This document shows, piece by piece, positions 18,974 to 28,580 of a stretch of DNA of 64,000 nt. How positions within the stretch are numbered: the stretch's first letter is position 1; the number at the start of each line of letters is the position of its first letter. Position numbers and translations under genes: made by a program. The notes under the pieces were generated by a model, which saw only the letters and a program-made list of their open reading frames with translations, had not been told where the DNA came from and ran no database searches. The stretch lies in assembly GCF_018413645.1 (NCBI RefSeq), contig NZ_JAHCDA010000002.1:310001-374000 (forward strand), written 5' to 3'. The DNA comes from Roseococcus pinisoli (GTDB lineage Bacteria; Pseudomonadota; Alphaproteobacteria; Acetobacterales; Acetobacteraceae).

Positions 18974-20235
18974 GCCAGCCGGTCGAGCATCGCCTGGGTG
19001 ATCAGGCACACGCCTTTTTCCGAGACGCGGAAGCGGCGGGAATCCTCTGCGGGATCCTCGCCGATCACCATGCCTTCGGGGATGCGCACGCCGCGGTCCA
19101 CCACGACCTTCGTCAGCCGCGCGCCGCGCCCGACATCCACATTCGGCAGCAGCACCGCGCCATCGACCTTGGCGTAGGAATGCAGGTGCACGCCCGTGAA
19201 GAGCAGCGAGCGATGCGCCGAGGCGCCCGAGACGATGCAGCCGCCCGAGACCAGCGAGGAGATGGTCTCGCCGCGCCGGCCCGCCTCGTCATGGACGAAC
19301 TTCGCCGGCGGCACGACCTCGCCATAGGTCCAGATGGGCCAGCTCTTATCGAAGAGATCGAGCGGCGGGATGATGTCGGTGAGGTCGATATTCGCCTCCC
19401 AATAGGCATCGACCGTGCCGACGTCGCGCCAGTAGGGCGCCTCCTCCATGCTGGAGCGCACGCAGCTCCGCTCGAAGCGATGGGCCGCGACGCGGCCGTT
19501 CTGCACCAGCCAGGGGATGATGTCCTTGCCGAAGTCGCGGCTGGAATTCGGGTCCGCCGCGTCGCGCTTCAGCTGCTCGATCAGGAACTTCGTCTCGAAG
19601 ACGTAGATGCCCATGGAGGCGAGCGCGAGATCGGGGCGGTCCGGAATGCCGGGCGGGTCCTTGGGCTTCTCGACGAAGTCCACCACCCAGCTCGACGCAT
19701 CGACATGAATGACGCCGAAGCCCGTGGCCTCCATGCGCGGCACCGCCATGCAGGAGACGGTGCAATCCGCCCCCTGATCGACATGCTGCTGGAGCATGCG
19801 CTCGTAGTCCATCTTGTAGATGTGGTCGCCCGCCAGGATGACCATGTGCTTCGGCGCCAGGTCCTCGATGATGTCGATGTTCTGGAACACCGCATCGGCT
19901 GTGCCGAGGTACCAGGACTGCTCTGATACGCGCTGGCTGGCGGGCAGGATGTCGAAGCTCTCGTTCCGCTCGTGCCGGAGGAAGTTCCAACCGCGCTGGA
20001 GATGGCGGATGAGGCTGTGCGCTTTGTACTGGGTCGCGACGGCCACGCGGCGGATGCCGGAATTGATGGCGTTGGACAGCGCGAAGTCGATGATGCGCGA
20101 CTTGCCGCCGAAGAAGACGGCGGGCTTGGCGCGCTTGTCGGTGAGTTCCATGAGGCGGGAACCTCGCCCTCCCGCCAGCACGAAGGCCATGGCGGTGCGG
20201 GCGAGGGGAGCGGGCGCAAGGGCGCTGTCAGGCAT
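18970..20235 (-). CDS. glgC: Glucose-1-phosphate adenylyltransferase
   Basis: A 421-residue ADP-glucose pyrophosphorylase, the committed step of glycogen synthesis. It begins [10 protein letters not shown] and has the pyrophosphorylase signature [20 protein letters not shown] and [17 protein letters not shown], followed by a C-terminal beta-helix part. The ATG at 20235 has a strong GGAGGA site and overlaps the glgB end by 8 bases; its own stop overlaps glgA. Allosteric control by glycolytic metabolites is usual in the family but is not visible here. Confidence 0.96.
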   Translation of the reverse strand: MPDSALAPAPLARTAMAFVLAGGRGSRLMELTDKRAKPAVFFGGKSRIIDFALSNAINSGIRRVAVATQYKAHSLIRHLQRGWNFLRHERNESFDILPASQRVSEQSWYLGTADAVFQNIDIIEDLAPKHMVILAGDHIYKMDYERMLQQHVDQGADCTVSCMAVPRMEATGFGVIHVDASSWVVDFVEKPKDPPGIPDRPDLALASMGIYVFETKFLIEQLKRDAADPNSSRDFGKDIIPWLVQNGRVAAHRFERSCVRSSMEEAPYWRDVGTVDAYWEANIDLTDIIPPLDLFDKSWPIWTYGEVVPPAKFVHDEAGRRGETISSLVSGGCIVSGASAHRSLLFTGVHLHSYAKVDGAVLLPNVDVGRGARLTKVVVDRGVRIPEGMVIGEDPAEDSRRFRVSEKGVCLITQAMLDRLA

Positions 20236-22459
20236 GCGATTCCTCCGGGAGGACGTTCCGGGCCTCCCCTGGCTGGGGGACGAGATAGACGGTGGCAAGC
20301 GGCGGCAAAAGGACCCGCGCCGAAGCGGGCTGACCGAAGGCAGGCTCGGCGGCGGCCATCACGACACCGCCGTTTCCAAGGCCGGATCCTCCGTATTCCT
20401 GGGCGTCCGTATTGAGCACCTCCCGCCAGGGCCCGGCATGGGGCAGGCCGATCAGCGTCTCAACCCGGGGCACGGGCGTGAAGTTGCAGAGTACCGCAAC
20501 AGGCGGGCCACCCCGCTCATCGAAGCGCAGCCAGGTGAGGACGGAGCGCTGCGTGTCGTCGGCATCGATCCAGGCGAAGCCGCTGGCCTCGCCGTCGAGC
20601 TCGTGCAGCGCCGCGATCTGCCGGTGCAGGCGATTGAGGTCGCGCACCAGGGAGCGGACGCCCTGGTGGCGCGGGTATTGCAGCAGCCGCCAGTCGAGCT
20701 CGCGCGTCTCGGACCATTCGCGCCATTGCCCGAACTCCTGGCCCATGAAAAGCAGCTTCTTGCCGGGATGCCCCCACATGAAGCCGAAATAGGCGCGCAG
20801 ATTGGCGAAGCGCTGCCAGTCGTCGCCGGGCATGCGGCCCAGGATGGTCCCCTTCCCGTGCACGACCTCGTCATGGCTGAGCGGCAGCACGAAATTCTCG
20901 TTGAAGGCATAGACCAGCCCGAAATTCATGAGCCGATGATGCCAGCGCCGGTGCAGCGGGTCCTTGGCGACGTAGCGCAGGGTGTCGTTCATCCACCCCA
21001 TGTTCCACTTGAAGCCGAAGCCCAGGCCGCCCTCGGCCACGGGCGCGGAGACGCCCGTCCAGTCCGTGGCTTCCTCGGCGATCATCAGCGCGCCCGGCGC
21101 CCTCTCCGCGATCATCGCATTGGTGCGGCGCAGGAAGCCCACGGCGTCGCGGTTGTCGTTGCCGCCATCCTCGTTGGGCGCCCATTCGCCGGGGGCGCGC
21201 GAATAGTCGAGATGGATCATCGAGGAGACGGCATCCACCCGCAGCGCATCCGCGTGGAAGCGGTCGAGCCAGAAGAGGGCGTTGGAAGCGAGGAAGGCCT
21301 CCACCTCCTTGCGCCCGTAGTCATAGATCGCGGTCTTCCAGTCCGGATGATAGCCGCGCCGCGGATCGGGATGCTCGTAGAGCGCGGTGCCGTCGAAATG
21401 CGCCAGGCCGTGCGCATCTTCGGGGAAATGCGCGGGCACCCAGTCGAGGATGACGCCGATGCCGGCGGTATGGGCGGCGTCGATGAAGCGGGCGAGGCCC
21501 AGCGGGTCACCCAGCCGCGCGGTGACCGCGAACATGCCGATGGGCTGATAGCCCCAGGAGCCGTCCAGCGGATGCTCCATCACCGGCATGAACTCGATAT
21601 GCGTGAAGCCCATCTCCTTCACGTAGGGGATGAGGTCGGCGGCGAGCTCGTCCCAATGCCAGAAGCGGCCGTCGGGATGGCGCTTCCAGGAAGGGGCGTG
21701 GACCTCGTAGATCGCCATCGGCTCGCGGCGGAAATCCTTCGCTGCCCTTGCCTCCATCCAGGCGGCATCGGTCCATTCGAAGCCGTCGATCCGGGCGACG
21801 ATGCTGGCATTGGCGGGCCGCAGCTCGGCCGCGAAGCCGACCGGATCGGCCTTGAGCGGCAGGACCGTGCCCTGGGCGCCCAGGATCTCGTATTTGTAGG
21901 CCGCGCCCTCGCCGAGGCCGGGCAGGAAGAGCTCCCAGATCCCGGAATCCACGCGGCGGCGCATGGGATGGAGGCGGCCATCCCAGCGATTGAAGGCGCC
22001 CACCACCGAGACGCGTCGTGCATCGGGTGCCCAGACGGCGAAGCGCACGCCCTCGGCGCCCTCATGCTCCAGCAGATGTGCGCCCAGCCGCTCATGCAGG
22101 TGCCGATGCGTGCCCTCGATCAGCAGATGATCGTCGAGCGGGCCGAGCGAAGGGCCGAAGGCGTAGGGATCGAGGATGTCCATCTGGCCGCCGCCTTCGC
22201 GGAGGCGCAGCCGGTAGGGGGCGGGCAGGGCGGTGCCAGGCCGCCGTCCCTCGAAGAAGGCGGTGGCGCCGCGCCGTTCCAGGGGAAGGACCTTGCCGTC
22301 GTCGAAGACGGCCTCCACGGCCTCGGCGCCGGGCCGAAGGGCGCGGATGGCAAGGCCACCCTCAACCTCGTGCGGGCCCAGCACCGCGAAGGGATCGCCA
22401 TGGCGGGCTTCCAGCAGGGCCGCCGCGTCCTCCTCGCTTGTTCGCCAGGCCTCGGGCAT
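20228..22459 (-). CDS. glgB: 1,4-alpha-glucan branching enzyme
   Basis: A 743-residue GH13 enzyme that introduces alpha-1,6 branches. It has an N-terminal CBM48-like region ([15 protein letters not shown]), the catalytic motifs [17 protein letters not shown] (nucleophile Asp), [11 protein letters not shown] (acid/base Glu) and [14 protein letters not shown], and a C-terminal all-beta domain ending near [12 protein letters not shown]. Length is typical of the two-domain N-terminal class. The start lies 4 bp after the glgP stop, so the two are translated from one message. Confidence 0.96.
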   Translation of the reverse strand: MPEAWRTSEEDAAALLEARHGDPFAVLGPHEVEGGLAIRALRPGAEAVEAVFDDGKVLPLERRGATAFFEGRRPGTALPAPYRLRLREGGGQMDILDPYAFGPSLGPLDDHLLIEGTHRHLHERLGAHLLEHEGAEGVRFAVWAPDARRVSVVGAFNRWDGRLHPMRRRVDSGIWELFLPGLGEGAAYKYEILGAQGTVLPLKADPVGFAAELRPANASIVARIDGFEWTDAAWMEARAAKDFRREPMAIYEVHAPSWKRHPDGRFWHWDELAADLIPYVKEMGFTHIEFMPVMEHPLDGSWGYQPIGMFAVTARLGDPLGLARFIDAAHTAGIGVILDWVPAHFPEDAHGLAHFDGTALYEHPDPRRGYHPDWKTAIYDYGRKEVEAFLASNALFWLDRFHADALRVDAVSSMIHLDYSRAPGEWAPNEDGGNDNRDAVGFLRRTNAMIAERAPGALMIAEEATDWTGVSAPVAEGGLGFGFKWNMGWMNDTLRYVAKDPLHRRWHHRLMNFGLVYAFNENFVLPLSHDEVVHGKGTILGRMPGDDWQRFANLRAYFGFMWGHPGKKLLFMGQEFGQWREWSETRELDWRLLQYPRHQGVRSLVRDLNRLHRQIAALHELDGEASGFAWIDADDTQRSVLTWLRFDERGGPPVAVLCNFTPVPRVETLIGLPHAGPWREVLNTDAQEYGGSGLGNGGVVMAAAEPAFGQPASARVLLPPLATVYLVPQPGEARNVLPEESHA

Positions 22460-22463
22460 CGGG

Positions 22464-24947
22464 CTATCCCGGCACCGGTACTTGCCAGATCTCCTGCGCG
22501 TATTCCGCGATGGTGCGATCGGACGAGAACCAGCCCATCCCGGCCGTGTTCAGGATGGCGGAGCGGCCCCATTCGGCCGGCCGTGCCCAGCGCTGCGCGA
22601 CCTTGCGCTGCATGTCGTAGTAGCTGTCGAAATCCGCGGTCACCATGAAGTGATCATTGTCGCGCAGCATCTGGACGAGATCGCGGTAGCGGCCGGGATC
22701 GTCGGGCGAGAAGACGCCGGAAGACAGGGCTTCCAGCGCCTGCTGCAGCCGCGGCGACTGGTCGATGGAATCCTGGCCGCGCCAGCCTTCAGCCCGGCGC
22801 TGCGCCACCTGGTCGGTGGTGAGGCCGAAGATGAAGATGTTCTCGTCGCCCACATGCTCGTGGATCTCGACATTGGCGCCGTCCATCGTGCCGATGGTGA
22901 GCGCGCCGTTGAGCGCCAGCTTCATGTTGCCGGTGCCCGACGCCTCCATGCCCGCCGTCGAGATCTGCTCGGACAGGTCGCAGGCGGGCACGATCATCTC
23001 CGCCAGGGAGACGTTGTAGTTCGGCAGGAAGGCCACCTTCAGCCGGTCGCGGATCGCGGGATCGCGATTGACCCGGCGCGCAATGTCGTGCGCGAGCTTG
23101 ATGATCAGCTTGGCGCGGTGATAGCTCGCCGCCGCCTTGCCGGCGAAGATCTTCACGCGCGGCACGTAATCGCGCTGCGGCTGGGCGTGCATCTCGTTGT
23201 AGAGCGCCACCGTCTCCAGCAGGTTCAGCAGCTGGCGCTTGTATTCGTGGATACGCTTGATCTGCACGTCGAAGAGCGCGCCGGGATCCACGCGGAGGTT
23301 GATCTCGCGGCGGATCAGCGCGGCGAGCGCCTCCTTGTTCGTCCGCTTCACGGCGGCGAAGCGCTGCTGGAAGGTGGTGTCGGTGGCGAGGGGGCGCAGC
23401 GCGGAAAGCGCCGCGGGGCGGTCGAGGAAATCGGGCCCGATGCTCTCCACCAGCAGTTCCGTCAGGCACGGGTTGCACTGCTGCAGCCAGCGCCGGAAGG
23501 TGATGCCGTTGGTCTTGTTGGTGATGCGCCCCGGGAAGAGCGTGTCGAAGTCGTGGAAGACCGTCTTCTTCAGCAGGTCCGAATGGAGCGCTGAGACGCC
23601 GTTCACCTTGTGCGAGCCGACGAAGGCGAGGTTGCCCATGCGCACACGCCGGCCATGCCCTTCCTCGATGAGCGACACCGAGGCCAGCAGGCCGAGGTCG
23701 CCCGGATGCGACGCGGCGACCGTGTCCAGATGGATGGCGTTGATCAGGTAGATGATCTGCATGTGGCGCGGCAGCAACCGCTCCATCAGCGAGACCGGCC
23801 AGGTCTCCAGCGCCTCGGGCAGGAGGGTATGGTTCGTGTAGGAGATGGTGGCCTGCGTGACGCGCCAGGCGTCGTTCCACTCCATGCCATGATCGTCGAG
23901 CAGCAGGCGCATCAGCTCCGCCACGACGATCGCCGGGTGGGTGTCGTTGAGCTGGATGGCGACGCGGTCGGGCAGTGTCTCGAGGCTGCCATAGACGCGG
24001 ACATGGCGGCGGATGAGGTCCTGCAGCGCGGCGGAGCTGAAGAAGAACTCCTGCCGCAGCCGCAGCTCCTGCCCGGCGGGCGTGTCGTCCGAAGGATAGA
24101 GCAGCCGGGAGATGGCCTCCGCGCGCACGCGGTCGGACAGCGCGCCGATATGGTCGCCGCGGTTGAAGGCCTCGATCTGCAGCGGATCGGCCGCGCGGGC
24201 GGACCAGAGGCGCAGCGTGTTCACGTGCTTGCCGCGCCAGCCGACGACCGGCGTGTCATAGGCCACGGCAAGGACCGTCTCGGCCGGCTTCCAGACGTGA
24301 TGCGGCTCGCCATCCTCGCCATTCACCTGCTCGACGGAGCCGCCGAAGCCGATGGGATGGGCGATCTCGGGCCGGGCGAATTCCCAGGGGTTGCCGAATT
24401 CTAGCCAGTTCTCGGGATATTCCTCCTGCCAGCCCTGCCGGATCACCTGGCGGAAGAGCCCGTGATCGTAGCGGATGCCGTAGCCGAAGGCGGGAATCTG
24501 CAGGCTGGCCAGACTCTCCATGAAGCAGGCGGCGAGGCGGCCGAGGCCGCCATTGCCCAGCGCCGCGTCGGGCTCGCTGGCGAAGACCTTCGCCGCGTCG
24601 ACATCGAGCGAGGCAAGCGCCGCCTTCACCTCCGTCGTCAGCAGGAGGTTGGAGATATTCTCGCGCAGCAGCCGCCCGATCAGGAACTCCAGGGAGAGGT
24701 AGTAGACCTGCTTCTGGCCGTGCTCGTAGGTGGACCGCATGTCCTTGAGCCAGGGGGCGACGATCTGGTCGCGCACCGCCAGCGCCGTCGCGATGAACCA
24801 GTCGCGGTCCAGCGCGCCGGCCCGGCTCTTGCCGAGATCGTAGGTCAGCTTGCGCAGGATGGTGTCGTGCAGTGCCTCGCCGTCATGCGGGGAGGGCGGG
24901 ATGTCGCCATGCAGGGCAGGGATGGGGGGCTTGTCGGCTTCGTTCAC
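22464..24947 (-). CDS. glgP: Glycogen/alpha-glucan phosphorylase
   Basis: An 827-residue GT35 phosphorylase that releases glucose-1-phosphate from glycogen. It has YYLSLEFLIGRLL, ALGNGGLGRLAACFMESLA and the pyridoxal-phosphate lysine region EASGTGNMKLALNGALTIGT. I chose the GTG at 24947 because GAGG stands 7 bases upstream; another in-frame GTG at 24995 would add 16 residues but lacks a good site. First of the closely packed glg genes; the sugar kinase gene ends 95 bp upstream on the same strand. Confidence 0.95.
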   Translation of the reverse strand: MNEADKPPIPALHGDIPPSPHDGEALHDTILRKLTYDLGKSRAGALDRDWFIATALAVRDQIVAPWLKDMRSTYEHGQKQVYYLSLEFLIGRLLRENISNLLLTTEVKAALASLDVDAAKVFASEPDAALGNGGLGRLAACFMESLASLQIPAFGYGIRYDHGLFRQVIRQGWQEEYPENWLEFGNPWEFARPEIAHPIGFGGSVEQVNGEDGEPHHVWKPAETVLAVAYDTPVVGWRGKHVNTLRLWSARAADPLQIEAFNRGDHIGALSDRVRAEAISRLLYPSDDTPAGQELRLRQEFFFSSAALQDLIRRHVRVYGSLETLPDRVAIQLNDTHPAIVVAELMRLLLDDHGMEWNDAWRVTQATISYTNHTLLPEALETWPVSLMERLLPRHMQIIYLINAIHLDTVAASHPGDLGLLASVSLIEEGHGRRVRMGNLAFVGSHKVNGVSALHSDLLKKTVFHDFDTLFPGRITNKTNGITFRRWLQQCNPCLTELLVESIGPDFLDRPAALSALRPLATDTTFQQRFAAVKRTNKEALAALIRREINLRVDPGALFDVQIKRIHEYKRQLLNLLETVALYNEMHAQPQRDYVPRVKIFAGKAAASYHRAKLIIKLAHDIARRVNRDPAIRDRLKVAFLPNYNVSLAEMIVPACDLSEQISTAGMEASGTGNMKLALNGALTIGTMDGANVEIHEHVGDENIFIFGLTTDQVAQRRAEGWRGQDSIDQSPRLQQALEALSSGVFSPDDPGRYRDLVQMLRDNDHFMVTADFDSYYDMQRKVAQRWARPAEWGRSAILNTAGMGWFSSDRTIAEYAQEIWQVPVPG

Positions 24948-25042
24948 GGAAGTACCTCGGCTCTGTCCCGGCAATCTATCGGGCGAATGTGGCACGGTTT
25001 GCGCGGCGATCGAAGGATTCGGGCCGCCGCGCCGCCCTTGGG

Positions 25043-25954
25043 CTATCCGGAGAACTCCCGGAGGAATTCCTCCAGCTCCGGCCGGTGGGCGGTGGCGCCG
25101 TCACGCGCGCGGAGCGCGCCCGCGGCGCTGCTGAAGCGGATGGCCTGTTCCATCTCCATCCCCTCCGCCATCGCCAGCGCGAAGGCGCCGTGGAAGACGT
25201 CGCCGGCGCCCGTCGTGTCGCGCGGCTCGATGCGGAAGATGGGCGTCTCGCGGATCGTGTCCTCGCCGCGCAGGATCCAGAGGGTGCTCTTCTCGCCGCG
25301 GGTGACGGCGGCCATGCGCGTGGCGCCCTCGGAGACCGCCTTGCGCAGGGCATCGGGCGGGCGCGCGCCGGAGCCGTAATTGGTGAGGCCGGGGACGGAG
25401 AAGATCGCGTAGCGGACGCGCGGCACGAGGTCGAGCAGCAGGCGGGTCTCGCTGCGCTCGCCGTCCAGCACGGTCGGGATGTCGCGCTTCTCGGCCTCCT
25501 CCAGCGCCACATGGGCGCCTTCCGGCCAGCGCGGATCGCAGAGAACGGCCTTGGCCTCGGCCAGCATGCCGAGCGGCAGCCAGGACGGGTCGGTGCCCAG
25601 GCCGTCGCCGCGATAGCCCATGATGGCGCGCTCGCCGTAGCGGTCCACCAACACGGCGGAGACCGGGCTACGCGCCCCGGCGATCTGCCTCATTCCCGTG
25701 AGGTCGATCTCCTCGCTCCTGAGACCGTCGATCAGCAGATCCGCATTGGAATCGCCGCCAACGCGGCCCCAGAAGGCGGCGCGGCCGCCGAGGCGGGTCA
25801 CCGCGATCGCCGCATTGGCGGCCATGCCGCCGACATTGAGGTGATAGGCCTTGGCCTGGGACTTTGAAGGGGGTTGGGGAACCTCATCCACCCGGAAGAC
25901 GTGATCCGCGACGACATTCCCGAGGCAGACCACAAGGGGCTTGGATGTCTTCAT
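25043..25954 (-). CDS. PfkB/ribokinase-family carbohydrate kinase
   Basis: A 303-residue sugar kinase starting MKTSKPLVVCLGNVVADHVF. The N-terminal GGMAANAAIAVTRLGGRAAFWGRVGGD segment is PfkB signature 1 and the C-terminal DTTGAGDVFHGAFALAMAEG is signature 2, with the catalytic Asp in GAGD. The substrate cannot be read from sequence; ribose, fructose or a deoxy-gluconate are all possible. It lies 95 bp upstream of glgP on the same strand, so it might be co-transcribed with the glycogen genes and feed sugar phosphate into them, which is an inference. It is divergent from an esterase gene. Confidence 0.85.
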   Translation of the reverse strand: MKTSKPLVVCLGNVVADHVFRVDEVPQPPSKSQAKAYHLNVGGMAANAAIAVTRLGGRAAFWGRVGGDSNADLLIDGLRSEEIDLTGMRQIAGARSPVSAVLVDRYGERAIMGYRGDGLGTDPSWLPLGMLAEAKAVLCDPRWPEGAHVALEEAEKRDIPTVLDGERSETRLLLDLVPRVRYAIFSVPGLTNYGSGARPPDALRKAVSEGATRMAAVTRGEKSTLWILRGEDTIRETPIFRIEPRDTTGAGDVFHGAFALAMAEGMEMEQAIRFSSAAGALRARDGATAHRPELEEFLREFSG

Positions 25955-26000
25955 CGGGTGGAGGGTAACCCATTTCTCCGTCGCGTTGAAACCGCGTCGG

Positions 26001-26036
26001 CTCTCCGCAGGCGGAGAGATCTGCTTCAATTTGAAG
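26001..26036. promoter_or_regulatory. Two adjacent palindromes in the kinase/esterase divergent region
   Basis: CTCTCCGCAGGCGGAGAG (26001-26018; 8-bp arms, 2-base spacer) is followed six bases later by CTTCAATTTGAAG (26024-26036; 6-bp arms). They sit 47 bp from the kinase start and ~120 bp from the esterase start, so they could be operators for either gene, or the first could be a leader hairpin. Confidence 0.35.
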
Positions 26037-26157
26037 ACATTGCGGGGATTTCCCGAAGCGCAACCTTCAATATTCGGCCAGGGCGGTGGAGTTGCCGGCC
26101 GCACGGCCGTGGCCAAAGATGCCGGAGACGGATGAAACCAAGAGAAGAGGAGCCCAG

Positions 26158-27102
26158 ATGGCCGCGCCGCTGCACCCCGATTGCCAGGCCTTCCTGAACT
26201 TCGTCGCCGAGCTGGGCCGGCCCCGCTTCGAGGACATGGCCGCGCTGGACACACGAACCCTCTATGCCGCCGGCCGAAAGGTGCTGCAGCCGGCCTCACC
26301 GGATGTGGCCGAGGCACGCGATCTCGTCCTGCCCAGCGGCGTCGCGGCCCGCCTCTACCGGCCGATGGGCAGCACGGCGGGCGAGGCGTTGCCCTGCCTC
26401 GTCTTCGCGCATGGCGGCGGCTGGGTGGTCGGCGACCTCGACACGCACGACCACCCGGCACGGACGATCGCGAACCTCTCCGGCTGCGCGGTGCTGAGCG
26501 TCGACTACCGCCTGGCGCCGGAGCATCGCTTCCCCGCCGCGGTCGAAGATTTCGGCGAGGCGGTGCGCTATGCTGCCGCGAATGCCGTCGCGCTCGGCAT
26601 CGATCCGGATCGCCTGGCCGTGGGCGGCGACAGCGCGGGCGGCAATCTCGCGGCGGTCGCGGCGCTCATGTCCCGCGACGGGAGCCTGCCGCCGCTGCGC
26701 TTCCAGATGCTCATCTACCCCGTCACCGAGATGGCGCAGACCCATGAGAGCTATGTGCGCTTCACCTCGGCCTCGGGCCTGCCGCTCACCGACGCCACCA
26801 TGCGCTGGTTCCGCGACCACTATGCGCCGGAGTCCGCGAGCTGGAACGACTGGCGGGCCTCACCGCTGCGCGCGGCCAGCCTCTCGGGCACGGCGCCCGC
26901 CTTCGTGCTGACGGTGGGCCACGACCCGCTTTGCGACGAGGGGCGCGACTATGCCGCCCGGCTCGAGCGCGAGGGCGTGCGCGTCACGCATGTGCACGCG
27001 GCCGACATGCTGCACGGGGTGATGACCATGAGCGCGATCGTGAAGCCCGCGCTCGGCTACATGGAGATGGCCGCGCGCGCGCTGCGCGACGCCATGGGGT
27101 GA
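26158..27102 (+). CDS. Alpha/beta hydrolase, hormone-sensitive-lipase (HSL) family
   Basis: A 314-residue esterase. It has the HSL oxyanion motif FAHGGGWV, the nucleophile elbow GGDSAGGNLA, and a C-terminal DPLCDEG aspartate and DMLHGV histidine completing the triad. No signal peptide is seen, so it is probably cytoplasmic. The ATG at 26158 follows AGAGGAG. It precedes an SDR gene by 23 bp, so the two likely form an operon processing an ester and its alcohol, which is an inference. Physiological substrate unknown. Confidence 0.87.
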   Translation: MAAPLHPDCQAFLNFVAELGRPRFEDMAALDTRTLYAAGRKVLQPASPDVAEARDLVLPSGVAARLYRPMGSTAGEALPCLVFAHGGGWVVGDLDTHDHPARTIANLSGCAVLSVDYRLAPEHRFPAAVEDFGEAVRYAAANAVALGIDPDRLAVGGDSAGGNLAAVAALMSRDGSLPPLRFQMLIYPVTEMAQTHESYVRFTSASGLPLTDATMRWFRDHYAPESASWNDWRASPLRAASLSGTAPAFVLTVGHDPLCDEGRDYAARLEREGVRVTHVHAADMLHGVMTMSAIVKPALGYMEMAARALRDAMG

Positions 27103-27125
27103 CAACAACAAAGAAGGGAGACGAC

Positions 27126-27914
27126 ATGCGCTTCGAAGGAAAGGTCGCCGTGGTGACCGGTGCCGCCAACGGCATCGGGCTGGAGGCCGCGCAGGCCTTT
27201 GCGCGCGAGGGGGCGAAGGTGCTGCTGGTCGATCGCGACCAGGCCGGCGAAGCGCGGGCCGCCGAGCTCAGGGCCGAAGGGCTCAAGGCGCGCTTCCAGC
27301 AGGCCGACGTGACGAAGTCCGACGAGGTGCGCGCCTATGTTGAGGCCGCCGTCGCGGCCTGGGGCGGCATCCACTGCTTCTTCAACAATGCCGGTATCGA
27401 GGGGAAGGTCGCCGCCATCCATGAGCAGGACGAGGCGGATTTTGACCGGGTGATCGCCGTGAATGTCCGCGGCGTTTTCCTCGGCCTCAAATACGTGCTG
27501 CCGGTGATGATCCGCCAGGGTGGCGGCGCGGTGGTGAACACGGCCTCGACGGCGGCGCTGGTCGGCTCGGCCGGCATCTCGCCCTACACGGCGTCCAAGC
27601 ATGCGGTGCTGGGGCTCACGCGCAGCGTCTCGGGCGAGGTGGCGCGCCAGGGGGTGCGGGTGAACGCCCTCTGCCCGGGCCCGACCGACACGCGGATGAT
27701 CCATTCGCTGGAGGACCAGGCGACCGCGCGTGGCGCCAACGACGCCGCGGAGCGCTACCGCTCGGCCATCCCCCTCGGCCGCTACGCCACGGTGGAGGAG
27801 GTGGTGGCGATGGTGCTGTTCCTCTGCTCCGACGCGGCCACGGCCATCACGGGCGGGCAGTTCCAGGTCGATGGCGGACGTACCGCCTGTCCGGGCGGCA
27901 GCGCGCTGCGCTGA
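27126..27914 (+). CDS. Short-chain dehydrogenase/reductase
   Basis: A 262-residue classical SDR. It has the cofactor motif TGAANGIG, the NNAG motif (FFNNAGIEG), the catalytic Ser in NTASTAALVGSAG and Tyr-X3-Lys in SPYTASKHA. An acidic residue after beta-2 (LLVDRD) suggests preference for NAD(H). The ATG has GGGAG eight bases upstream. It follows the esterase gene within one operon and converges on the nitrile hydratase genes. Substrate not determinable. Confidence 0.88.
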   Translation: MRFEGKVAVVTGAANGIGLEAAQAFAREGAKVLLVDRDQAGEARAAELRAEGLKARFQQADVTKSDEVRAYVEAAVAAWGGIHCFFNNAGIEGKVAAIHEQDEADFDRVIAVNVRGVFLGLKYVLPVMIRQGGGAVVNTASTAALVGSAGISPYTASKHAVLGLTRSVSGEVARQGVRVNALCPGPTDTRMIHSLEDQATARGANDAAERYRSAIPLGRYATVEEVVAMVLFLCSDAATAITGGQFQVDGGRTACPGGSALR

Positions 27915-27929
27915 ACCCGCCCGAGGCGG

Positions 27930-27953
27930 CAGGAGAGGGGGGTCGGCCCCTCT
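27930..27953. terminator. Hairpin between convergent SDR and nitrile hydratase genes
   Basis: A 9-bp perfect stem (GGAGAGGGG at 27930-27938 with CCCCTCTCC at 27945-27953) and six-base loop between two converging stops; no T-run. Probably a shared terminator. Confidence 0.45.
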
Positions 27954-27962
27954 CCCCGTAAC

Positions 27963-28577
27963 TCAGGGCTGCGGCACCTTTTCCAGGTAGCTCTGGAAGA
28001 CGCCGACATGGTTGAAGGCCTCGTCGCTGCTGTCCGGCCAGAGCTCCGTGGAGCGGAAGCGCACGTCGTAGGTCGGCTCCATGGTCGCCTGCATCTGGTG
28101 GGCGCTGGCGTCAGGGAAGGGATAGGGCGGCGAGATTCCGACCACCACGCCCGTCTTGCCGCGGATATAGCCCGGCATGCGGTGGTGCCCCGAAACGAAC
28201 TCGTACTTCACGCGCACCGTCTCGCCGATCTCGAAGGTCTGCGGCGGCGCGGCCATGCGCCCCGGGCCGATCGGCAAAGCGAGCGGAAAGCTGCCCTCGA
28301 CCAGCGCCTCCAGCTCCTCCTTCGTGGTGATGCCCTTTTCCACGGCGAGGGTGGCGGCCGCCGTCAGCACGCGCTCGTAATAGGGCGCACTCATATAGTG
28401 GATCGGCGCCATGCGCTCGATGGCGTGGCGGTACTCGTCCATGTTGTAGATGTGGGTCTTCACCGAGATGGCCGAGAGCGCCCGGGCCAGCGGCTCCCAG
28501 GTTTCGTCATGGGGTTGCGCCGGGTAGGCGATGGTCCCGAAGCCCTGCTTGCCGCCGAGGTCGTGCATGCTGTCCAT
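27963..28577 (-). CDS. nthB: Nitrile hydratase beta subunit
   Basis: A 204-residue protein. The N-terminal MHDLGGKQGFG block, the DEYRHAIERM segment (its Arg matches the arginine that contacts the oxidised claw cysteines in nitrile hydratases), and the C-terminal GETVRVKYEF...GYIRGKTGVVVG and YDVRFRSTELWPD are typical of the family. With the alpha subunit it would hydrate nitriles to amides. It starts 3 bp after the alpha stop. It is full length, so this is not the split beta/alpha arrangement of thiocyanate hydrolase. No activator gene follows; the next gene converges. Confidence 0.87.
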   Translation of the reverse strand: MDSMHDLGGKQGFGTIAYPAQPHDETWEPLARALSAISVKTHIYNMDEYRHAIERMAPIHYMSAPYYERVLTAAATLAVEKGITTKEELEALVEGSFPLALPIGPGRMAAPPQTFEIGETVRVKYEFVSGHHRMPGYIRGKTGVVVGISPPYPFPDASAHQMQATMEPTYDVRFRSTELWPDSSDEAFNHVGVFQSYLEKVPQP

Positions 28578-28580
28578 GGT

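Noticed and set aside
18973-19009. Longer N-terminus for glgA starting at 19009
   Set aside because: It would overlap the end of glgC by 40 bases; the ATGA overlap at 18970-18973 is the normal coupled start.
19820-22648. Open frame of about 940 codons on the plus strand
   Set aside because: Antisense to glgC and glgB; composition is rich in Ala, Arg, Gly, His and no family is seen.
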